A stretch of 64,000 nucleotides of DNA from CBFHMJ01 sp965656875 (lineage in GTDB: Bacteria > Pseudomonadota > Gammaproteobacteria > Enterobacterales > Alteromonadaceae). Position 1 is the first letter of the stretch. Every line of letters begins with the position of its first letter. The position numbers were made by a program, and so were the translations under genes. This document shows, piece by piece, positions 35,931 to 43,708 of this stretch. The notes under the pieces were generated by a model. That model searched no databases. It was not told the origin of the DNA and saw nothing but the letters and a program-made list of their open reading frames with translations. The DNA lies in contig CBFHMJ010000043.1 of the NCBI GenBank assembly GCA_965656875.1, positions 1 to 64,000 on the forward strand, read 5' to 3'.

Positions 35931-38303
35931 TTACTTGTTGAATTTTTCACCAAGATAAAGCCAGGTTTCAAGCACTGAGTCAGGGTTTAATGACACAGTA
36001 TCGATACCTTGTTCAACTAACCATGCAGCAAAATCTTCATGGTCTGATGGTCCCTGACCACAAATACCAATGTACTTGCCTTTTGCCTTGGCAGTTTGGA
36101 TAGCCATAGATAATAGCTTTTTAACGGCCAGGTTACGCTCATCAAACAAATGAGCAATCAGACCAGAATCACGATCCAGACCAAGCGTTAACTGAGTCAG
36201 ATCATTCGATCCGATAGAGAAGCCATCAAAGAATTCAAGGAATTCATCGGCCAATAGTGCATTTGACGGTAATTCACACATCATAATGACACGTAAGCCG
36301 TTTTCACCACGTTTCAAGCCGTGATCAGCAAGAAGATTAATCACCGCCTCGGCTTCATCCAGTGTACGTACAAATGGAATCATGACTTCTACATTCGTCA
36401 GACCCATTTCATTCCGTACACGTTTGATTGCTTCACATTCAAGGGCAAAACAATCACGGAAATCTTCCGAAATATAACGAGATGCACCACGGAAACCAAT
36501 CATTGGGTTTTCTTCTTCTGGCTCGTACTGCTGACCGCCAAGAAGATTTGCGTATTCATTCGACTTAAAGTCAGACATACGCACAATTACTTTCTCTGGC
36601 GAGAAGGCCGCTGCCAGCGTTGCAATACCTTCGACAAGGCGTGCAACATAAAATTCAACCGGGCTGTCGTAACCAGCAATAATCTCTTTGATTTCTTGCT
36701 GCAACTCAGCTGGTTGAGTATCAAAGTTTAACAATGCTTTCGGGTGAACACCGATCATGCGATTGATAATGAATTCAAGACGCGCAAGACCAACACCGGC
36801 ATGTGGTAAGCTGGCAAAAGCAAACGCACGGTCAGGATTTGCGACGTTCATCATTATCTTCATCGGTAACTCTGGCATTTCATCAATACTTGATGTCAAT
36901 ACACGATAGTCCAGTTCACCTTCATAAATAAAGCCGGTGTCACCTTCCGCACATGACACAGTCACTGAGTCGCCAGATTTAAGTTTACGCGTAGCATCAC
37001 CACAACCAACAACCGCAGGAATACCCATTTCACGAGCAATAATCGCCGCGTGACAAGTACGCCCCCCCCGGTTAGTTACAATAGCTGACGCTTTTTTCAT
37101 GACCGGTTCCCAATCTGGATCGGTCATATCAGTGACCAGTACGTCACCTTCGTTAATCTGGTCCATTTCCTCAATGCCAGAAAGCACTTTAGCTTTACCA
37201 ACACCGATTTTGTGACCAATCGCACGGCCATCAACAATAACGTTTGAACTACCCGACAACTGGTATGTTTCCATCACACGTTTGTCTTCGTTACTACGAA
37301 CTGTTTCAGGACGAGCCTGTACGATATAAAGTTTGCCATCTACACCATCTTTCGCCCATTCAATATCCATTGGACGACCATAGTGTTTTTCAATGATAAC
37401 CGCTTGCTTCGCTAACTCCTGAACTTCAGCGTCAGTAATCGAATAGCGATCACTCTGTTCAAGATCAACGTCAACGGTAATGACCTGATTACCATGAGAC
37501 TGATCTTCAGAGTAAATCATTTTAATCGCTTTACTACCGATGTTACGGCGAATCACTGAAGGACGATTAGCGGCAAGTGTAGGTTTGTGTACATAGAACT
37601 CATCCGGGTTAACAGCACCCTGAACAACCATTTCACCCAAACCATAGGAAGAAGTAATGAAGACCACATCTTCAAAGCCTGACTCTGTATCAATGGTGAA
37701 CATCACACCAGATGATGCGAGATCACTGCGAACCATACGTTGAATACCGGCAGATAAAGCAACACCACGGTGGTCATAACCCTGGTGAACGCGGTAGGAA
37801 ATTGCGCGGTCATTAAATAAAGAAGCGAAGACGTGTTTTATTGCCACCATAATGGCGTCAATACCAACAACGTTAAGAAAAGTCTCTTGTTGACCGGCAA
37901 AAGATGCATCAGGCATATCTTCAGCAGTCGCCGATGAGCGGACAGCAAATGAAACATCAGCTTCATCGCCGTGTAATTCTTGATAAGCATCACGGATCGC
38001 TTTATCAAGTTCAGGTTGGAAAGGTGTATCGAGAATCCACTGACGAATGTCTGCGCCTACACGCGCTAATTCATTAACATCGTCAACGTCTAATGCATCT
38101 AACACGGCATAGATTTTGTCATTTATACCGCTTTGCTCAAGAAATTCGTTAAATGCGTGGGAAGTAGTCGCGAACCCTCCTGGTACCTGCACACCGGCGT
38201 TAGCCAGGTTGCTGATCATTTCACCTAATGATGCATTTTTGCCACCCACACGATTAACGTCTGACATAGCCAGGTTTTGATACCAGAGTACATAATCTTG
38301 CAC
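35931..38303 (-). CDS. ppsA: Phosphoenolpyruvate synthase
   Basis: Converts pyruvate and ATP to phosphoenolpyruvate, AMP and phosphate, the entry to gluconeogenesis from C3 compounds. It is 790 residues if read from the GTG at 38303, which follows GGAG and gives the family N-terminus (YVLWYQNLAMSDVNRVGGKN); the ATG 13 codons upstream is less likely. The N-terminal ATP-grasp domain, the swivelling phosphohistidine motif GGRTCHAAIIARE and the C-terminal barrel with the catalytic cysteine in GICGQGPSDH are intact. It is divergent from ppsR, which encodes its regulatory kinase/phosphorylase. The acetate-activating Acs in the same window fits growth on C2/C3 substrates. Confidence 0.97.
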   Translation of the reverse strand: MQDYVLWYQNLAMSDVNRVGGKNASLGEMISNLANAGVQVPGGFATTSHAFNEFLEQSGINDKIYAVLDALDVDDVNELARVGADIRQWILDTPFQPELDKAIRDAYQELHGDEADVSFAVRSSATAEDMPDASFAGQQETFLNVVGIDAIMVAIKHVFASLFNDRAISYRVHQGYDHRGVALSAGIQRMVRSDLASSGVMFTIDTESGFEDVVFITSSYGLGEMVVQGAVNPDEFYVHKPTLAANRPSVIRRNIGSKAIKMIYSEDQSHGNQVITVDVDLEQSDRYSITDAEVQELAKQAVIIEKHYGRPMDIEWAKDGVDGKLYIVQARPETVRSNEDKRVMETYQLSGSSNVIVDGRAIGHKIGVGKAKVLSGIEEMDQINEGDVLVTDMTDPDWEPVMKKASAIVTNRGGRTCHAAIIAREMGIPAVVGCGDATRKLKSGDSVTVSCAEGDTGFIYEGELDYRVLTSSIDEMPELPMKIMMNVANPDRAFAFASLPHAGVGLARLEFIINRMIGVHPKALLNFDTQPAELQQEIKEIIAGYDSPVEFYVARLVEGIATLAAAFSPEKVIVRMSDFKSNEYANLLGGQQYEPEEENPMIGFRGASRYISEDFRDCFALECEAIKRVRNEMGLTNVEVMIPFVRTLDEAEAVINLLADHGLKRGENGLRVIMMCELPSNALLADEFLEFFDGFSIGSNDLTQLTLGLDRDSGLIAHLFDERNLAVKKLLSMAIQTAKAKGKYIGICGQGPSDHEDFAAWLVEQGIDTVSLNPDSVLETWLYLGEKFNK

Positions 38304-38734
38304 GATCCGAATCTCCAAATTGTAATTTGCCGCCCGAAGCAACCAGATTTAAGTCGACGCGATAGGACTCAAACAGACAGCAGCATGCTCAGAAAGTGAC
38401 TAAGCATTGCATTTCTACCCATAGCCGTTATCACTTTAAATTTTGCAGCCGCAATTCTACACTGGCGGAAACTCAAGTAAACATTAAAGTAGAAATCTTA
38501 CCCGTCCAATTCACATATTTTGCGTACTTTTTTCATAAAATAACTCAGTAAACCACTGAATGTGTGTTGAAATGAAAAAGAATTTCACAACTATGGAACA
38601 ACAGGCAGTAAAATCAAAAGTTCCTTATAATTACACAATTTGAATAAAACAGCACCCCAAATGAGGTATTATTTTACCTCCCTGAATATCTTAACAATTT
38701 GGGCCTGTTGACATTAATTTAAAAAGTGAGGCGA
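38304..38734. other. Divergent ppsA/ppsR regulatory region
   Basis: About 430 bases between divergent genes. It should hold both promoters. The stretch 38500-38700 is AT-rich. I see no clear palindromic operator. Confidence 0.4.
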
Positions 38735-39547
38735 ATGGTGAGAACAGCTTTTTATCTATCCGATGGTACTGCAATTACATCCGAAGTATTTGGTCACGCT
38801 CTGCTATCACAATTTCCAACTAAATTTGAGCACGTCACTATACCTTTTATAGAAACCGCCCAAAAAGCGGAAGAAATTAAACAACGAATAAATGACACCT
38901 ACGAAAATCATGATGAAAAACCACTAGTCTTTCATACTTTTGTAGATCCTGACTTGAAAGCAATTATTGAGCAGAGTAATGGCAGTTGCTACGATTTCCT
39001 GGCGCATTACACCGACACCGTTCAGCAAGAGTTACAGATGGAGCCTGTGCCTAAGACACACAGAACTCACAGCATTCATGAGAAAACCTACGATTTTCGG
39101 ATTGATGCAATGAATTATGCACTGGTGAATGATGATGGCATTAATATGCGAGATCTGGATGAAGCCGACATTATTCTGGTTGGCGTGTCTCGCTCAGGTA
39201 AAACGCCAACCAGCCTCTATCTCGCATTACAATACGGTATAAAAGCAGCAAACTATCCATTCACTGAAGACGATATGGATGAGCTAAAACTGCCTCCTGA
39301 ACTCAAACGCAACAAAAAGAAACTGTTTGGCTTAACAATCTCAGCTGAGCGACTAGCCGCTATCAGAAATGAGCGACGTTCCAACAGTCGATATTCATCA
39401 TTGCGCCAATGCCGAATTGAAACACGAGAGGTAGAAGCACTCTATCGACGCGAAAAAATTCCATACATCAATTCCACCCACCTTTCAGTCGAAGAGATTT
39501 CAGCAAAAATTCTTGGTGAAACTGGCCTCACCCGACACAACTATTAA
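38735..39547 (+). CDS. ppsR: PEP synthase regulatory kinase/phosphorylase PpsR
   Basis: A bifunctional DUF299 protein that inactivates PpsA by ADP-dependent phosphorylation and reactivates it by Pi-dependent dephosphorylation. About 270 residues, with the P-loop-like motif GVSRSGKTPTS and conserved blocks FYLSDGTAIT, NYPFTEDDM and NSRYASLRQC-like sequence. The divergent ppsA is its substrate. The ATG at 38735 is preceded by GAGG; a GTG nine bases upstream and a GTG directly after it are alternatives. A strong terminator follows at 39568. Confidence 0.94.
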   Translation: MVRTAFYLSDGTAITSEVFGHALLSQFPTKFEHVTIPFIETAQKAEEIKQRINDTYENHDEKPLVFHTFVDPDLKAIIEQSNGSCYDFLAHYTDTVQQELQMEPVPKTHRTHSIHEKTYDFRIDAMNYALVNDDGINMRDLDEADIILVGVSRSGKTPTSLYLALQYGIKAANYPFTEDDMDELKLPPELKRNKKKLFGLTISAERLAAIRNERRSNSRYSSLRQCRIETREVEALYRREKIPYINSTHLSVEEISAKILGETGLTRHNY

Positions 39548-39567
39548 TCAGTCAGTATCTACGACTA

Positions 39568-39608
39568 CCAACCAGTACTTTACTGTATAAAAGTACTGGT
39601 TGGTTTTT
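39568..39608 (+). terminator. Intrinsic terminator of ppsR
   Basis: A 13-bp perfect stem CCAACCAGTACTT/AAGTACTGGTTGG with a 10-nt loop, followed by five T residues, 20 nt after the stop codon. Confidence 0.9.
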
Positions 39609-39764
39609 CCATACCCAGTAATAACCAACCAAACCACTGTATAAAAACACAATTTTAACCATCTGTTTTTATTGATTTTTTTAAACACACGTCTTTATTC
39701 GTTTATTTTTTTAGCAAAAAAAGCTTGCAAAATAAGCGCCCCGAAACTACTGTATGCATCAACA

Positions 39765-39780
39765 CTGTATTTGAACACAG
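39765..39780. promoter_or_regulatory. LexA operator (SOS box)
   Basis: CTGT-ATTTGAAC-ACAG matches the LexA consensus CTGT-N8-ACAG exactly. It ends 15 bases before the sulA-like start codon. A partial match, CTGT-ATAAAAAC-ACAA, lies at 39637-39652 and could be a weaker second site. Confidence 0.85.
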
Positions 39781-39795
39781 TATCTGGAGAGAAAG

Positions 39796-40158
39796 ATGAC
39801 GACGATAAATCAGCAAGCACAGTACACTCACCACAACGTAATGGACATCCTTCAACAATATGAGAATCAAAACAGATGGATGTTACTTGTAGCTCCCCAC
39901 GAACTTCCTGCTAAAGAGCAATTAAAAAGTACGTTGAAAGGTGCTGATAAAGTATTAGTCATTCATCGCCATCAAATAAAAGATGCACTGCACATTATTC
40001 AAAAAGCGATGACTTCAGGTAATTTCTCAACGGTTCTGTCATGGGATAATTCAATGAGTTTTGAAGTGTTAGAAGCTCTTGCAGAGACAGGAAGCCATCT
40101 AAACTGTGATTTTCATCACATTAATGCCCCTACTCCAGCCGTAAGTCGAATGCACTAA
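39796..40158 (+). CDS. sulA: SulA-like cell division inhibitor
   Basis: A 120-residue cytoplasmic protein resembling SulA, which blocks FtsZ polymerisation during the SOS response. The similarity is in the NRWMLLVAPHELPAKEQLKS segment and the following AMTSGNFSTVLSWDN, which match the WMLW.TPQ and ALRTGNYSVVIGW blocks of E. coli SulA from memory. A perfect LexA box overlaps the promoter region, which strongly supports the SOS assignment. Ribosome site GGAGAG. It stands alone; no second SOS gene such as lexA is adjacent. A shortened or distant homologue with weaker activity is possible. Confidence 0.85.
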   Translation: MTTINQQAQYTHHNVMDILQQYENQNRWMLLVAPHELPAKEQLKSTLKGADKVLVIHRHQIKDALHIIQKAMTSGNFSTVLSWDNSMSFEVLEALAETGSHLNCDFHHINAPTPAVSRMH

Positions 40159-40593
40159 ACATAGCATTCCGATGTTGGCAGGTTCACTGTGGCAATGTTG
40201 ATCACAATGAATACTCGTTAAAGAAAGGTTTTGTTTTGTCAATCAGGCGTCTGTTATGTTCATTCTCCAGATAAATTGAACATTATAATTATTGAATATT
40301 GTAATTAAAGCAGACGCCCGGACCTATAACACTCAACTCACCCGTTGCTCTATCATCCCCGTCATGTAGTTTTACATATGTGATGAAAAGTACACTTTGC
40401 GCCAGCAAAAGTTGAATCATCAACACTGATTAGAGCAAATGGCGACGTATCCTCGCACTAACCTCACATAAATATAGTCTTCCTGTGAAAATCAGAGAAC
40501 AAACGAACTATGGTTGCAATAAATGTCTGAAGTCGCTATAAAAGTCGCCCTTAAAATCATCCTCTGTGTAAACACGTTAAAAGAGAGCGTTTT
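40159..40593. other. Intergenic region with a large inverted repeat
   Basis: About 435 bases between sulA-like and ychJ with no reading frame. The only striking structure is the branched inverted repeat at 40246-40318, listed separately. Promoter elements for ychJ should lie near the right end. Confidence 0.4.
40246..40318. other. Predicted three-way-junction element
   Basis: Outer arms GGCGTCTG (40246-40253) and CAGACGCC (40311-40318) pair perfectly. They enclose two further hairpins: ATGTTCA/TGAACAT (40256-40262 and 40277-40283) and TAATTA/TAATTA (40286-40291 and 40302-40307). The GC-rich closing stem and AT-rich inner hairpins are symmetric enough to form in RNA from either strand. I cannot match it to tRNA, a known riboswitch or an integron attC site. 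Confidence 0.45.
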
Positions 40594-41088
40594 ATGAATA
40601 ATAACAATCATTGTCACTGTCAGTCCGGTCAGCCCTATGAGCAATGTTGTGAACCCGTTCTCGAACAACGCCAATCCAATATCACACCTGAAATGCTGAT
40701 GCGTTCCAGGTATACAGCGTTCAAACTGGGACTGGTTGATTACTTATTTGATACACATGGGAAAAACGAAATGGCAACGGCGCAACAAGCCGTGAAAGAA
40801 AAAGCAGAACTTGCTAACTGGTGTGATGCAGTCTGCTTTGTTGGACTTGAAATTATCGATAGCTCAGAAGTATCAGAGACTGAGTTAGCGACTGTAGAAT
40901 TTAAAGCGCAATATATACAAGATAAAGTACTTTATACTCTGCATGAAAAAAGTCGATTTGACCAAAGAAATGGACGATTGAAGTACATTGACGGAGATCT
41001 CTTTCATTCACCGGCTATTAAACCTTCGCGCAATGACGCTTGTCCTTGTGGTAGTGGCGTAAAATTTAAACGTTGTCACGGTCAGTAA
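40594..41088 (+). CDS. ychJ: YchJ-family SEC-C metal-binding protein
   Basis: A 164-residue UPF0225 (YchJ) protein. It has two SEC-C-type zinc-binding motifs, an N-terminal CHCQSGQPYEQCCEP and a C-terminal CPCGSGVKFKRCHG, around an NTF2-like middle domain with the family motif LMRSRYTAF. The SEC-C motif resembles the zinc tail of SecA that binds SecB, but the function of YchJ is unknown. The stop codon lies in a 9-bp hairpin shared with the convergent VC2046-type gene. Confidence 0.9.
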   Translation: MNNNNHCHCQSGQPYEQCCEPVLEQRQSNITPEMLMRSRYTAFKLGLVDYLFDTHGKNEMATAQQAVKEKAELANWCDAVCFVGLEIIDSSEVSETELATVEFKAQYIQDKVLYTLHEKSRFDQRNGRLKYIDGDLFHSPAIKPSRNDACPCGSGVKFKRCHGQ

Positions 41089-41101
41089 TAAGACTGACCG
41101 T
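41078..41101. terminator. Bidirectional hairpin between ychJ and VC2046-family gene
   Basis: A perfect 9-bp stem ACGGTCAGT/ACTGACCGT with a 6-nt loop spans the ychJ stop codon and lies 12 nt beyond the convergent gene's stop. There is no strong U-tract, so terminator function is inferred from position. Confidence 0.45.
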
Positions 41102-41112
41102 CAATTTAAGTA

Positions 41113-41598
41113 TCAGGCATGACCATGAATCTGATCTAATACATCAATCAAGCCTGTGACATCAGGCTCAGGTAATGCAGGCAAGTCTCCAAAGTAGCGC
41201 TGTTGAACGGCTGGCTCACAATTTCCTATTACTTCAGTGCCTATATAGGCTTTATCATCGCGAGGAGCAACGGGTTCCAGCTCCATATAGTGGCTTAGCT
41301 TCACCGATGCCAAACCACCATCTCTTAACAATCGATTCATTGACAGTGCTTGTTCCGCGCTGGAAGAAGTGCCACTAAACTTAATAGCAGGTTGAACATT
41401 AAAGCGTTTCGCCAGTTCTTCAGTTTTAGATAAATCAAACTGTTCATCTTTTGGAAGGTTAAATACAGCCTGGTCAACAACATTCTGAGACAGCATAGAC
41501 AGTAATAAACCAAAATCAGCACGCCGACTTTGATTCACTGCTGAAGATAATTTGTTCCCCAGTTGTCTTTCATTGATTAAAAGTTCTTCAACCTTCAT
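41113..41598 (-). CDS. VC2046/SO_2500-family protein, FliA-controlled
   Basis: A 161-residue soluble protein of the VC2046/SO_2500 family, known to me only as conserved in Vibrio, Shewanella and relatives. The typical N-terminal region (ERQLGNKLSSAVNQSRRADF, then GLLLSMLSQNV) is present. No catalytic motif, signal peptide or membrane segment is visible. A perfect sigma-28 promoter (41632-41658) would start its mRNA about 25 nt before the ATG, which places it in the flagellar regulon although no flagellar gene is nearby. The product could be a regulator, chaperone or accessory factor of motility; the sequence does not say which. Confidence 0.78.
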   Translation of the reverse strand: MKVEELLINERQLGNKLSSAVNQSRRADFGLLLSMLSQNVVDQAVFNLPKDEQFDLSKTEELAKRFNVQPAIKFSGTSSSAEQALSMNRLLRDGGLASVKLSHYMELEPVAPRDDKAYIGTEVIGNCEPAVQQRYFGDLPALPEPDVTGLIDVLDQIHGHA

Positions 41599-41631
41599 GT
41601 GTTACGTTTAAGTTATGAGCAACTAAGGGTT

Positions 41632-41658
41632 TTATCGGCAGAATCCGCAAAAAATTTA
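41632..41658 (-). promoter_or_regulatory. Perfect sigma-28 (FliA) promoter of the VC2046-family gene
   Basis: On the minus strand: TAAA, exactly 15 nt, GCCGATAA, identical to the FliA consensus in both elements. The -10 element ends 33 nt before the start codon at 41598. It lies back to back with the tRNA-Tyr promoter, whose -35 box begins 11 bases away. Confidence 0.8.
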
Positions 41659-41668
41659 GTTATTTTTC

Positions 41669-41696
41669 TTTACATAGAAAAATTATTCCGTATTAT
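41669..41696 (+). promoter_or_regulatory. tRNA-Tyr promoter with GC-rich discriminator
   Basis: TTTACA and TATTAT are separated by 16 nt, followed by GCGCCC before the presumed start. The GC-rich discriminator is the usual mark of stringent (ppGpp) control of stable RNA genes. Confidence 0.75.
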
Positions 41697-41711
41697 TGCG
41701 CCCTGTGCTTT

Positions 41712-41796
41712 GGAGGGGTTCCCGAGTGGCCAAAGGGATCAGACTGTAAATCTGACGGCTCCGCCTTCGCAGGTTCGAATCCTGCCCCCTCCACCA
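41712..41796 (+). tRNA. tRNA-Tyr: tRNA-Tyr (anticodon GTA)
   Basis: An 85-nt class II tRNA. The acceptor stem GGAGGGG/CCCCTCC pairs perfectly, the D-loop contains GTGGCCAAAGGG, the anticodon loop is CTGTAAA with anticodon GTA, a long variable arm follows, the T-loop is GTTCGAATC, and CCA is encoded. It closely resembles E. coli tRNA-Tyr. It is single; no other tRNA is in the cluster. Confidence 0.97.
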
Positions 41797-41902
41797 CTTC
41801 TCCTTTACTTCCCTATTTTCACTTCTGCATTAATATTCACACACTGGCAATTATTCAATCCTTGTTTAAGCTTAGTTTATTTGAGCTGAAACCTGTCATG
41901 CT

Positions 41903-42883
41903 ATGACCCCACGAAAAACTTGCTCGTATTGCTCGCCGGACGGAACTTCGTGTACAGAGAAAGATATGGGTAATGGATTTTGCTTTTGGCATGATCCGGT
42001 GTTTGACAAAAGCGGTCTTGAATTAAAAGACAAACTTGAGCGTTACGCAGCTTCAGGGGGCCTGATGCACGGCCTTCAACTAAAGAGAGCCAACTTACGC
42101 GGACTTAACCTTGTAAGACACAAATCCAATTCAGGTTATGACCTTTCATGGTCTGATCTATATCGAGCCAACCTTTCAGGTGCACACCTATTTAATCTCA
42201 AAATGCATCATGGTTCATTGATGAAAACCGATCTGTCAGAATCCAATTTACATTGTGCTGACTTAACCGATACCAATCTGTTAGGCGTGAAACTCACTCA
42301 CGCAAAAATTGACAATATTTGTGTCGGCGAACGTTTATCACAAGAAAACAAAGCGACAATCGCCATACAACACCATAAAACAGATGAGGCTCATGATTTA
42401 TTTGAACAGTCGGAAGAAATCTATCGAGCATTACGAAAAGCATCTGAAGAACAAGGCTTGTTCGAACTGGCAGGGAACTATATACATCGAGAATTAAAAA
42501 TGAGACGGATGCAATATCCGATATTTTCAAGGAAGAGAGTCTTATCTAAATTTGTTGATCTTCTCTGTGGTTACGGTGAAAAACCGGCAAATGTTATTCT
42601 GTTTTCAATCTGTTTGATTGTCTTATGCGCCTGTTTTTACTTCATTACTGGTGTCAAAGCACCCGAAGGCTTTATTTCCTTCAATGCTCAAATATCGTTT
42701 ACGACTAACATCACTTACTTCCTTAAGTGCCTGTATTTTAGTGTCGTTACATTCACCACATTAGGCTATGGTGATATCACCCCGATCGGACTGTCTCGTT
42801 TAATCGCCGCAATTGAAGCCTTTATCGGTAACTTCACGCTGGCATTATTCGTCGTTGTTTTCGTTAAAAAAATGACGAGATAA
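41903..42883 (+). CDS. Pentapeptide-repeat potassium-channel-like protein
   Basis: A 326-residue protein in three parts. Residues 1-35 hold a Cys/His cluster (C7, C10, C17, C27, H30) that may bind zinc. Residues 57-135 are pentapeptide repeats (A(D/N)LxG type, e.g. ANLRGLNLV, ANLSGAHL, SNLHCADLTDTNL), expected to form a right-handed beta-helix. After a helical linker (165-205), two membrane helices (about 230-250 and 298-322) flank a pore loop with the K+ selectivity filter TTLGYGD (285-291). The C-terminal half is therefore a two-TM K+ channel of the KcsA/Ion_trans_2 type, and the N-terminal half a cytoplasmic regulatory or scaffold domain. It is monocistronic, just after tRNA-Tyr. What gates it is unknown. 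Confidence 0.88.
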   Translation: MTPRKTCSYCSPDGTSCTEKDMGNGFCFWHDPVFDKSGLELKDKLERYAASGGLMHGLQLKRANLRGLNLVRHKSNSGYDLSWSDLYRANLSGAHLFNLKMHHGSLMKTDLSESNLHCADLTDTNLLGVKLTHAKIDNICVGERLSQENKATIAIQHHKTDEAHDLFEQSEEIYRALRKASEEQGLFELAGNYIHRELKMRRMQYPIFSRKRVLSKFVDLLCGYGEKPANVILFSICLIVLCACFYFITGVKAPEGFISFNAQISFTTNITYFLKCLYFSVVTFTTLGYGDITPIGLSRLIAAIEAFIGNFTLALFVVVFVKKMTR

Positions 42884-42932
42884 CCTGAAACACGCCTGAA
42901 CTTATACTTTGTTGATAAATCAGTAGACTAGC

Positions 42933-43166
42933 TTAATGTTCCTTTCTGTTTAAAAATTCAAGATAAAAGTCTGTTGCCATTTTATTAGCTTTAGTTTTGT
43001 CTTCGTTTGTCAATTCTTCCCAGGGGACTGTCTCGCCATCAGACTGTACAACTTCTGATTCCACCATGTAGACCATAAAAGCGACAAACTCGATACACTT
43101 ATAACACTCAGACTTTAAGATTTCATTCTGATCTCTTAACGATTTTAACTCTTCGGCATAGTCCAT
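42933..43166 (-). CDS. Small acidic protein of unknown function
   Basis: A 77-residue acidic protein with a good ribosome site (AAGGA, 7 nt before ATG). The N-terminal 25 residues (ELKSLRDQNEILKSE) look like a short coiled coil, followed by a hydrophobic helix (CIEFVAFMVYMVE) and the segment TVPWEELTNEDKTKANKMA. No signal peptide. I do not recognise the family. It converges with the channel gene and stands alone. Confidence 0.6.
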   Translation of the reverse strand: MDYAEELKSLRDQNEILKSECYKCIEFVAFMVYMVESEVVQSDGETVPWEELTNEDKTKANKMATDFYLEFLNRKEH

Positions 43167-43708
43167 ACATTAATCCTTAAGTGTGTTGGCCAACTGTTAA
43201 AACCATACTTCTTTCAGCAAACATCAATAATTCAACATTACCTACTTAAGGTATATCAATTAACAGCTTTTGGCATTGTGATTTTCTAAAGGTTAATTAT
43301 TTGGAAATATGTACAAATGTCAAATACACCCCATACACAAATCATCATCATAAAATTAAAATTACGCCCTCTACTGATGAGTAGATAGAATTCCTTACTA
43401 ATTAAAAAGTTAACGTTTAATTAACACTGGAATTTTCATTCATGCTGGAACCGTATTAAGTACAACAATGAGTATTAATGCATAAAACAGGGGTATTTCT
43501 GCAAATTTTTACTTAGAACATGTTGATATACTTCATGTCAAAAAATGCAAAATCAACGCATTTTTACCCTTTTCGAGAACATCCTGGCCATTAGTTCCTT
43601 TTTTGGTTTCAGTCATTTTGTTCTCTATTATTTTTCAATTCTACAAATAAGCGCATACGATAAATTCATATAAATGAATTTTATAATCAATCAATGTAAT
43701 ATCTGTTA
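43167..43708. other. AT-rich intergenic region, no gene seen
   Basis: About 540 bases with many stop codons in all frames. It should hold the promoter of the small leftward gene at 42933-43166 and the 3' end of lhgO. I see no terminator, repeat or RNA gene. Confidence 0.4.

Noticed and set aside
40246..40318. Integron attC site or tRNA
   Set aside because: The branched repeat lacks RYYYAAC/GTTRRRY core sites and has no anticodon or T-arm sequence.
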